From: Aurantimicrobium minutum
Lineage (GTDB): Bacteria > Actinomycetota > Actinomycetes > Actinomycetales > Microbacteriaceae
DNA: 64,000 nucleotides
Assembly: GCF_029894165.1 (NCBI RefSeq)
Contig: NZ_JARXXU010000001.1
Coordinates: forward strand, 1,364,001 to 1,428,000
Direction: 5' to 3'
Below are positions 58,341-64,000 of this stretch, piece after piece. The position numbers and the translations under genes are program-made. How positions within the stretch are numbered: position 1 is the first letter of the stretch; every line of letters starts with the position of its first letter. Under the pieces are notes generated by a model. It saw only the letters and a list, made by a program, of their open reading frames with translations, made no database searches and was not told where the DNA came from.

Positions 58341-58362
58341 ATTATCGACGCGCGTCGATAAT
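58341..58362. promoter_or_regulatory. LacI-type operator inside a bidirectional promoter
   Basis: A perfect 22-bp palindrome with core CGACGCGCGTCG (58346-58357) lies between the divergent GH13 and GH32-like genes. Each end reads GATAAT outward (plus strand 58357-58362; minus strand 58346-58341), a near-consensus -10. A repressor bound here would cover both -10 elements. The core recurs before the binding-protein gene and lacI. Confidence 0.8.
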
Positions 58363-58443
58363 ATGGCAGTATGGCCACTTTTGCAACGCACGAGGCCGTG
58401 AAAGCTCCAAAGCAGTGAACAACCTCGAGACAAGGAAAATACT

Positions 58444-59346
58444 GTGCTCTCTCGCGAAAATGAGTGGATCTGGGATTCTTGGTACGTCGTCAACGGTGAC
58501 GACCTCCATGCGTTCTATCTGATGGCTCCGAAGTCATTGGGTGATCCAGATTTGCGTCACATCAATGCGCGCATCGGTCATTCCATGACCCGCAATGGAA
58601 CAGACTGGACACACCTTCCTGAAGCCTTCGGACCTTCCGAAGGGGACGCATTCGACAACCAAGCCATCTGGACCGGAAGCATCATCCGCGATGGTGGCGT
58701 GTGGCACTTGTTCTATACCGGCATCACCCGCGAAACCAAAGAACGCGTCCAAGCTGTCGGTCATGCCACCTCTCAAGATTTGATGACGTGGACGAGAGTG
58801 TCCTCCTCCCCCATCGTGCGTGCCGAGCCTCCGTATGGCACGCTGACCATCGATGGCGTCGAACACTTCCGCGACCCGTGGGTTTTCAACTTTGAGGATC
58901 GTTGGCACATGCTGGTTACCGCGAATGAAGGATCCGACTGGGGAACGGTGGCTCATGCCACCTCTGGCGACCTCTCGGAATGGACTCTCCATGCCCCTCT
59001 CGTCCAGGACAGCAGACTGCGTCAAATTGAAGTGACAGAAACCATCTTCATTGACGGAAAGTGGATGCTTCTGTTTTGTGCGAGTGGACCCGATATTCAG
59101 CGAGAGGGAATCCACAGTGGCTTCGGCACGTATTGCGCGCCCGCTGTCGGTCCGGCGGGTCCGTTCGATCTCGACAAGATTGAATTCTTTGCCCCCGGCA
59201 TCTATGCCGCACGTGCTGTCGAATTCCAGGGAAAGTGGCTCTTGTTTGGGTTCCTTGACAGCGGTGAGCCTGGTGGCTTCCAAGGCGTGATTGGAGACCC
59301 GCGTGAGCTTCGACTCACGTCCGGTGGAACTCTCGAACTGATCTAG
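58444..59346 (+). CDS. GH32/GH68-clan glycosidase-like protein (beta-fructosidase-like)
   Basis: A 300-residue protein that looks like a single five-bladed beta-propeller of the GH32/GH68 group (clan GH-J), without signal peptide, so cytoplasmic. Visible motifs: AIWTGS near 74-79 (the WSGS of GH32), HLFYTGI near 88-94, HFRDPWVF near 141-148 with the RDP triad, and QIEVTET near 195-201 with a candidate acid/base Glu196. The usual N-terminal WMNDPNG with the nucleophile is replaced by WIWDSWY, with Asp11 as a candidate. It lacks the C-terminal beta-sandwich of full GH32 enzymes (typically about 450-500 residues). Activity on fructosides is plausible but unproven. GTG start after AAGGAAAA. Confidence 0.7.
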   Translation: MLSRENEWIWDSWYVVNGDDLHAFYLMAPKSLGDPDLRHINARIGHSMTRNGTDWTHLPEAFGPSEGDAFDNQAIWTGSIIRDGGVWHLFYTGITRETKERVQAVGHATSQDLMTWTRVSSSPIVRAEPPYGTLTIDGVEHFRDPWVFNFEDRWHMLVTANEGSDWGTVAHATSGDLSEWTLHAPLVQDSRLRQIEVTETIFIDGKWMLLFCASGPDIQREGIHSGFGTYCAPAVGPAGPFDLDKIEFFAPGIYAARAVEFQGKWLLFGFLDSGEPGGFQGVIGDPRELRLTSGGTLELI

Positions 59347-59371
59347 GTATTACACCGAGGACTTCGGCTTA

Positions 59372-59409
59372 ACGTCAATGGCCACCAGAGTGCTGGTGGC
59401 CATTGACGT
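59372..59409. terminator. Perfect hairpin between convergent GH32-like and permease genes
   Basis: CGTCAATGGCCACCAG (59373-59388) and its exact complement (59393-59408) pair around the 4-base loop AGTG, with one more A-T pair outside. It lies between two convergent genes and probably ends both transcripts, although no long T run follows on either strand. Confidence 0.75.
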
Positions 59410-59416
59410 AGGGGAT

Positions 59417-60247
59417 TTACTTGACTGCTCCCGCAGAGATACCGGAGATGATCTTGCGCTGCATGATGAAGTAAAAGATCAGAATCGGAATGATGGACAG
59501 CAACAGGCCAGCCATCGCTAGGCCGTAGTCAGAGGTGTACTTGCCGTAGAAAACGAACGTTTTCAAAGGCAGGGTTTTCTGATCAGTTTCGATGAGTACG
59601 ACGGAGGGCAACAGGAAGTCGTTCCAAATCCACAGTGCGTTGATGATGGCCACCGTTGCGGTGACTGGACCCAGCATGGGGAAAATGATCTTGCGGAAGG
59701 TCTTGAAAGGTGATGCCCCATCAATTGCAGCTGCTTCATCCAACTCGTAGGGGATATTGGAGATAAAGCCGTGATACAGGAATGTCGATAATGCCACGCC
59801 AAAGCCGACATAGAAGAAAGCAATGGTGAATTGGTTACCGGGCATGTTCAAGCCGCGTTCACCGAAGAGTCCCACAAAAGGAATCATGAGTGCCTGGAAG
59901 GGCACAATCATGGAGGCAACCAGGACAAGGAAGGTCACGGTGGAGAACTTTGATTTCGACCGGGCCAGGTAATACGCCAGCATCGACGAGGTAATGATGA
60001 TTGCCACCACACTAATCACGGTGATGATGAGCGAGTTACCGAGAGCCTGCCAGTAGTCCATCTTCTTGATGGCATTGGTGAAGTTTTCCCACATGAACTC
60101 TTGCGGGAGAGCAAGCGGTTCATTTCTGACCGACCGCTTGTCCTTGACCGAGTTGATCAGAACGAGAAGGAAGGGGAAAGCATAAAAGACTGCGAGGACG
60201 CAGGCGACCAGGAAAAAGAAGAGATTTATCCGCTTTGCACGCTTCAT
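59417..60247 (-). CDS. Carbohydrate ABC transporter permease (MalG-type)
   Basis: Second membrane subunit of the sugar importer in this islet. The 276-residue protein has six hydrophobic segments and the ATPase-contact EAA loop as ELDEAAAIDGASPFKTFRKIIFPML near 168-192. It overlaps the upstream permease gene by 4 bases, so both subunits are made in equal amounts. The last gene of the binding-protein/permease operon; no ATPase gene follows. Confidence 0.93.
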   Translation of the reverse strand: MKRAKRINLFFFLVACVLAVFYAFPFLLVLINSVKDKRSVRNEPLALPQEFMWENFTNAIKKMDYWQALGNSLIITVISVVAIIITSSMLAYYLARSKSKFSTVTFLVLVASMIVPFQALMIPFVGLFGERGLNMPGNQFTIAFFYVGFGVALSTFLYHGFISNIPYELDEAAAIDGASPFKTFRKIIFPMLGPVTATVAIINALWIWNDFLLPSVVLIETDQKTLPLKTFVFYGKYTSDYGLAMAGLLLSIIPILIFYFIMQRKIISGISAGAVK

Positions 60248-61116
60248 CGCTGGACCTCCATTCGCTTCGAAATGATGACTTGTGTAAGGGCGGCGATAGC
60301 AATCACGATAAACATGAGCACAGCTTGGGATTGTCCAGCCGCGAAGTTGCCATAGCCAAAGGCTTCCCTAAACACATGCAAGGAAATGAGTTCTGTCGTT
60401 CGATAGGGATTACCACCGGTCAACGCCAGGTTGAGGTCATAAGCCATAAATGCGTTACGCATGGTGAGGAAGAGCGAGATGGTGAAGGCCTGTGCCATCA
60501 AGGGCAGCTTGATATAGAACAACGTCTGTGAGTTGTTTGCGCCATCAATAAAGGCAGCTTCTAGAACGTCACGCTCAATACCCATCAAAGCGGTGACGTA
60601 AATAATCATCATGTAACCGGACATCTGCCACACGGTCACGATCACCATCGCCCAGAACGCGGTCGATGTATCGAGTAGCCAGTTCTCTTGGAAGATCGGA
60701 ATACCCGTGGTTTCAGCAATGACCGGGAGTGCTTGACCGAACAAGAACTGCCAGATCAAACCAAGGATCACACCACCGATGAGGTTCGGAACAAAGAAAG
60801 TGGTTCGAAGAAAATTGACGCCACGAAGAGGAATAGTGACGAGAAGAGCAAGACCAAAGGCGACGATGTTGACCAGAATCAACGAGGCTGCAACATAGGC
60901 GAGGGTCAGCAGGAGAGAGGACCAGAATGCCTGGTCTTGCATGGAAGATATGTAGTTATCGAGGCCGACGAATTTGGTGACATCGAATCCGTTCCAGTCG
61001 GTAAAACTGAAGAACACTCCTCTGGAGAAGGGAACTACCAGAACCAGAACAAAGATTGACAGCGGAATCAGTGCGAACACCAAGAAGCGCTTGATCTCTT
61101 GATTACGGAGTCTCAT
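60244..61116 (-). CDS. Carbohydrate ABC transporter permease (MalF-type)
   Basis: First membrane subunit of the sugar importer. About 290 residues with six hydrophobic segments and the EAA loop VLEAAFIDGANNSQTLFYIKLPLM near 198-221. The ATG at 61116 stands 9 bases after AAGG; an ATG six bases earlier is only 3 bases from it, and the open frame upstream of both comes from the palindrome between this gene and the binding-protein gene. Coupled to the MalG-type permease. Confidence 0.92.
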   Translation of the reverse strand: MRLRNQEIKRFLVFALIPLSIFVLVLVVPFSRGVFFSFTDWNGFDVTKFVGLDNYISSMQDQAFWSSLLLTLAYVAASLILVNIVAFGLALLVTIPLRGVNFLRTTFFVPNLIGGVILGLIWQFLFGQALPVIAETTGIPIFQENWLLDTSTAFWAMVIVTVWQMSGYMMIIYVTALMGIERDVLEAAFIDGANNSQTLFYIKLPLMAQAFTISLFLTMRNAFMAYDLNLALTGGNPYRTTELISLHVFREAFGYGNFAAGQSQAVLMFIVIAIAALTQVIISKRMEVQR

Positions 61117-61140
61117 CGTCATTGACCTTAACTGTTGTGT

Positions 61141-61174
61141 CGAGTTGCCCGGGGCTTTCGCCCCGGGCAACTCG
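61141..61174 (-). repeat. Strong hairpin between binding-protein and permease genes
   Basis: A perfect 15-bp inverted repeat (61141-61155 and 61160-61174) with loop TTTC, GC-rich (CGAGTTGCCCGGGGC), lies 46 bases after the binding-protein stop and 25 bases before the permease start. No T run follows. It probably protects the upstream mRNA from 3' decay or causes partial termination, so that more binding protein than permease is made. Confidence 0.75.
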
Positions 61175-61219
61175 GATTACCACTGTAATTTCAGGAGTTA
61201 CCTGAACTCAAGAAGCAGA

Positions 61220-62548
61220 TTACTGCTTCCAGGCGGCCTCGAGCTCAGCAGCAAACTGAGCACGGTCGATCACGCCGTCGTAGTACTTCTGTGCGGCAGC
61301 ACCGTATGCTTCCTGCAGACCCGAGGGGTATGCACTGTTGACCCACTGGAGGGTCTTGCCGTCAGCGATGTACTTCGCAATTTCCTGAGCCATGTAGGTG
61401 GTGGGCTGAACCGAGAATCCGCTGTACACAGGGATGAAGTTCATGCCGCCATCTTCAACGGGACCAGCCCAGTAGCCCTGACCCTCAGGAGTGGTGAGGA
61501 ACCAGGTCAGGAGCTTGACTGCAGCTTCCTGCTGTGCAGGGGTGGACTGCTCGGTGTCGATCATGACGTAGAAAGGAACACCAACCGAGATGGAGTCGTT
61601 GCCGTATGCGCCAGCAGTGTCGCTGGTGGGGACGGGCATGATTCCGAATTCACCATCAGGAGTGGTGGTGAGGAGGTTGGGCTCTGCCCAGTTACCCATG
61701 AACCAGAATGCAGATTCACCGGTTGCGAGGTTCTCAACGCCGAGGTCATAGTCGGTGTCTGCGATAGTCGCGGTATCGATGGTGTTTGCCTTCATCAGGT
61801 CAAAGGTGTCGAGCCAGTTGTTGAATACTGGGTCAGAAGCCAGACCGTAGGTGCCTGCCTTGAGCTGGTCGAGGATAGCCATGCGGCCATCTGCGTTCTC
61901 GGCTGCGTTGGTGTGGTAGATGTTGGTGAAGTGTGCACCGAGTGACCACCAGAGACCAGAGAAGTGCATGGGGGAAACGCCCGTTGCTGCAACTGCGTCA
62001 AATGCCTTCTGGAGATCGCTGCGGGTCTTGATGTTTGCAGGGTCTACACCAGCCTTGTCGAGTACTGCCTTGTTGTAGAGCAGACCGAAAGCTTCAGCAG
62101 TAACAGGAATACCGACCTGCTTGCCGTCGATGTTTGCAACGTCAAGGGTACCCTCGGCTGCAAGCTCAGCAAGTGGCTGGCCGGACCAGTCCATCACCTT
62201 GTCTGCCATGTCAGGAAGTTCCTGCAGCGCAGTCATGATGGTGGGAGCGTCACCAGCTTCGTACATAGGGGTAACGGTCTGGAGGAAAGGCTGGTCCTGA
62301 GGAGCCTCAATCAGAGTAACGCTGGTGCAATCGGTGTTGGTTGCGTTGTAGTCCTCGATTGCTGCGGTGAACTGGTCCTGAATCTCAACCTTGATGGTTC
62401 CGAGCCAGCTGATCTCCGTAACTTCCTTACAGTCAGCAAGGTTGGCCTGGGATGAACCAGATGCACAACCGGTGAACAGCACCGAAGCTGCAAGGGCGGT
62501 GAGGGCCACGCCAGCAACGACTGCTTTCTTACGGCGAATAACTGCCAT
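61220..62548 (-). CDS. Sugar ABC transporter substrate-binding lipoprotein
   Basis: Extracytoplasmic solute-binding protein of the importer (family 1, oligosaccharide type). The 442-residue product has a signal peptide with basic start (AVIRRKKAVVAGVALTALAASVLFTGC) and lipid-modified Cys28, then a typical two-domain binding protein with ESAFWFMGNWAEPNLL near 273-288 and PEGQGYWAGPVEDGGMNF. The ATG at 62548 is preferred, AGGA standing 7 bases upstream; another ATG lies 6 bases earlier. First gene of the transporter operon; its promoter is overlaid by two LacI-type sites. Confidence 0.92.
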   Translation of the reverse strand: MAVIRRKKAVVAGVALTALAASVLFTGCASGSSQANLADCKEVTEISWLGTIKVEIQDQFTAAIEDYNATNTDCTSVTLIEAPQDQPFLQTVTPMYEAGDAPTIMTALQELPDMADKVMDWSGQPLAELAAEGTLDVANIDGKQVGIPVTAEAFGLLYNKAVLDKAGVDPANIKTRSDLQKAFDAVAATGVSPMHFSGLWWSLGAHFTNIYHTNAAENADGRMAILDQLKAGTYGLASDPVFNNWLDTFDLMKANTIDTATIADTDYDLGVENLATGESAFWFMGNWAEPNLLTTTPDGEFGIMPVPTSDTAGAYGNDSISVGVPFYVMIDTEQSTPAQQEAAVKLLTWFLTTPEGQGYWAGPVEDGGMNFIPVYSGFSVQPTTYMAQEIAKYIADGKTLQWVNSAYPSGLQEAYGAAAQKYYDGVIDRAQFAAELEAAWKQ

Positions 62549-62676
62549 AGTCATTTCCTTTCAATTGTGGAAGAGCTTGTATTTTCAGCGAGGTATCCGC
62601 TTCGATACGTGCTTTTCTTCCTTGATGTGATTGGCGGCCATGGTGGCCACGCAACTTCTGTGATGCTTAGGGTTTT

Positions 62677-62701
62677 CAACGCGCGTCGTCGACGCGCGTC
62701 G
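62677..62701 (-). promoter_or_regulatory. Tandem LacI-type operators at the binding-protein promoter
   Basis: CAACGCGCGTCG (62677-62688, 11 of 12 matches) and CGACGCGCGTCG (62690-62701, exact) are one base apart, at 13-base spacing. They lie just downstream of the proposed -10, so they cover the start of transcription. Confidence 0.75.
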
Positions 62702-62710
62702 ATACAGAGA

Positions 62711-62740
62711 AATCTATCTAAAGTTCAGAAAGATTGTCTA
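62711..62740 (-). promoter_or_regulatory. Probable sigma-A promoter of the transporter operon
   Basis: On the minus strand TAGACA (62740-62735, five of six to TTGACA) and TAGATT (62716-62711) are separated by 18 bases. Transcription should start near 62704, giving a leader of about 155 bases before the binding-protein gene. Confidence 0.55.
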
Positions 62741-62803
62741 CCCCAAAAACCGTGTTTTTAGTTTTCGTAACCTAATCGTGATTCTAGGCAGGCCGCGAAG
62801 TCC

Positions 62804-63853
62804 TTACTTCTGCCCCAGAGGGGCAAGTCCGGTGCTTCCCCGATCCACGAATTGTGGCTGGGTGAGATATTGCAGAACAGACTTTTTATCCCCATTGAGT
62901 CGGGCAACCAAATACTGAGCTGCCATACGACCGAGCTCACGTCCGTCTACTCCGATAGTTGTCTGTGCAGGCACCGTCATATTTTCAGCCTCATCGGAGA
63001 TACCGAAACTCAGCATCGACAGATCCTCAGGGATGTTGATACCCCGGGCACCGGCCACTTCAAGGGCCCCGATGAGTGCTGGTTCATTGAACCCAATGAG
63101 TGCAGTGATGTCAGGCTGTTCTGCAGTGAGCTCTTCAAAAGCTTCGCGGCCAGCACGAATAGTTGCTTTCGCGTGCTTGATAGTGATGGTGATCCCCAAG
63201 CGCTTCGCGAGATCCAGCAATGGCTTCTCGGTTCGCACACCTGGACCATAGCCAGCTTCCAAGAGATCGCTGCTCATGGATATCACACCGATGTTGGTGT
63301 GACCAAGATCGAGCAAATGGTGCAAGGCCATGGGACCCCATTGAGAGAAGTCCGCATCCACAAAAGTGAGGTCCTGAGAATCATCTGTTCGGCCAATCAA
63401 GCAGAACGGGGTGCCACTGTCTCGGAGAACCTCCACTCGGGGATCCTGAGCTCGGACCTCCATGAGAAGTACTCCCTCAACGAGTCCCTGGGCCACAATC
63501 TTGCGCAAGGAGGCAACGTCCTCCACGGCGTTTGGCCAGAGCAGAAGTTGATAGCCGTCTTCAGCTGCTGCGGCGGTAGCTGCTTCAACGTATTCAAAGT
63601 CTGTTTCATCGAAGCCGCGCTCCCCAACCGGGAACAGCAACGCCAGCAAACCAGACTTCTTACTCGCCAATGCCTGGGCCATCGCATTGGGCACATAGCC
63701 CAAGGTCTTCATGGCTTCTTCAATACGCTCACGCGTTTCATCGCTGATGGGGCGCACGCCGGTGAGGGCGTAGCTCACCGTACTTTCGGAGACGCCGGCC
63801 ATCTTGGCCACGTCCGCACGGGTTGCCTGCTTGGGCTTCTTTGTCGAACTCAC
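62804..63853 (-). CDS. LacI-family transcriptional regulator
   Basis: Sugar-responsive repressor, most likely of this islet. The 349-residue protein has the N-terminal helix-turn-helix ATRADVAKMAGVSESTVSYALTGVRPISDETRERIEEAMKTLGYVPNAMAQALAS (about 10-64) with the hinge helix, then the periplasmic-binding-protein-like effector domain with the C-terminal GRELGRMAAQYLVARL. A site with core CGACACGCGTCG lies 24-35 bases upstream, suggesting autoregulation. TACTCT ends 6 bases before the GTG start and no Shine-Dalgarno sequence is seen, so it may be leaderless. Confidence 0.93.
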   Translation of the reverse strand: MSSTKKPKQATRADVAKMAGVSESTVSYALTGVRPISDETRERIEEAMKTLGYVPNAMAQALASKKSGLLALLFPVGERGFDETDFEYVEAATAAAAEDGYQLLLWPNAVEDVASLRKIVAQGLVEGVLLMEVRAQDPRVEVLRDSGTPFCLIGRTDDSQDLTFVDADFSQWGPMALHHLLDLGHTNIGVISMSSDLLEAGYGPGVRTEKPLLDLAKRLGITITIKHAKATIRAGREAFEELTAEQPDITALIGFNEPALIGALEVAGARGINIPEDLSMLSFGISDEAENMTVPAQTTIGVDGRELGRMAAQYLVARLNGDKKSVLQYLTQPQFVDRGSTGLAPLGQK

Positions 63854-63859
63854 TCCCTA

Positions 63860-63865
63860 AGAGTA
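63860..63865 (-). promoter_or_regulatory. Candidate -10 element of leaderless lacI promoter
   Basis: TACTCT on the minus strand is followed by 6 bases (TAGGGA) and the GTG start at 63853. The neighbouring operator (63875-63890) would cover the -35 region. Confidence 0.5.
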
Positions 63866-63874
63866 AAGGACAAT

Positions 63875-63890
63875 GTCGACACGCGTCGAC
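63875..63890. promoter_or_regulatory. LacI-type operator upstream of the regulator gene
   Basis: GTCGACACGCGTCGAC matches the islet core CGACGCGCGTCG at 11 of 12 positions (63877-63888) and is palindromic except at the centre. It lies at the -35 region of the lacI promoter, as expected for autorepression. Confidence 0.75.
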
Positions 63891-63906
63891 TACTTATTCG
63901 ATGAAT

Positions 63907-64000
63907 TTACGCTTCAATCACGAGAGGGATAATCATCGGGCGGCGGCGGTAGCTCTTCGAGACCCACTGTCCCACCGTACGACGAATGACCTGCTGCAAG
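63907..64000 (-). CDS. rnj: Ribonuclease J, C-terminal end (5' part outside window)
   Basis: Reading the minus strand from the right edge gives ...QVIRRTVGQWVSKSYRRRPMIIPLVIEA and a TAA at 63909-63907. This RRxVGxWVx...RRRPMIIPxVIEA end is the conserved C-terminus of actinobacterial RNase J, a 5'-exonuclease and endonuclease of mRNA decay. Only about 30 codons are inside the window, too short to show any catalytic residue. In relatives rnj lies directly before ftsK; here the sugar islet separates the two. Confidence 0.85.
   Translation of the reverse strand, partial: LQQVIRRTVGQWVSKSYRRRPMIIPLVIEA

Noticed and set aside
61145-61945. 266-codon open frame on the plus strand starting in the intergenic palindrome
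   Set aside because: Antisense to the binding-protein gene; its start comes from the hairpin arm and its composition is that of a shadow frame.
62852-63904. 350-codon open frame on the plus strand
   Set aside because: Antisense to the LacI-family gene, with no recognisable domain; the sense frame has the full helix-turn-helix and effector domain.

Overview
The window looks like a chromosome segment of a small-genome member of the Actinobacteria, most probably Microbacteriaceae (for example a freshwater planktonic lineage). The supporting signs are RbpA, OpcA, WhiA, Wag31/DivIVA, SepF, DUF3040 and DUF3046 proteins, a PknL/Rv2175c neighbourhood, a dcw cluster without ftsA, moderate GC content, very short intergenic gaps and many apparent leaderless promoters. 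The genus is inference. No rRNA, tRNA, CRISPR array, phage gene or insertion sequence was seen, and no gene-free stretch exceeds 300 bases.

Layout. 1-5191 (+): the end of a transaldolase gene, then pgi, zwf, opcA and pgl, an oxidative pentose-phosphate operon closed by a strong bidirectional terminator. 5249-12697 (-): rbpA, secG, tpiA, pgk, gap, sodA, whiA, rapZ and an RluD-type pseudouridine synthase. 12675-31438 (-): a nearly complete division and cell-wall (dcw) cluster, read from its promoter as mraZ, rsmH, ftsL-like, ftsI, murE, murF, mraY, murD, ftsW, murG, murC, ftsQ, ftsZ, yggS-type PLP protein, sepF, yggT, divIVA, lspA. A three-copy GTGG array with 10-bp period lies in front of mraZ. 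31670-36274: a DUF3040 membrane protein, a polyprenyl diphosphate synthase, an Rv2175c-type DNA-binding protein, a LysM protein and a PASTA-domain Ser/Thr kinase, resembling the Rv2173-Rv2176 region of Mycobacterium tuberculosis. 36326-46510: leuS, pabB divergent from pabC, a DedA protein, an App1-type phosphatase, hflX, a small CxxC protein, a membrane-anchored Pro/Thr-rich protein, a methyltransferase and a lipoprotein. 46518-56511 (-): dapF, miaA, miaB, recX, recA, DUF3046, a ClgR-like regulator, cinA-type amidohydrolase, pgsA and ftsK.

56629-63853 is the accessory part: a carbohydrate islet between ftsK and the RNase J gene whose 3' end is at the right edge. It has an intracellular GH13 alpha-glucosidase, a divergent GH32/GH68-like protein, two ABC permeases, a lipoprotein binding protein and a LacI-family regulator. 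A shared palindrome with core CGACGCGCGTCG occurs in all three promoter regions of the islet (once between the divergent hydrolases, twice in tandem before the binding-protein gene, once before lacI). This defines a compact, apparently self-contained regulon, probably for an oligosaccharide with glucosyl and fructosyl units. No ATPase gene for the transporter is present.

The most unusual recurring signal is regulatory. At least 13 genes have a TANNNT hexamer ending 6 or 7 bases before the start codon and no convincing Shine-Dalgarno sequence, as expected for leaderless mRNAs. At pabB/pabC two such hexamers overlap on opposite strands within a 17-base intergenic gap. In several others the upstream gene's stop codon supplies, or lies inside, the hexamer.
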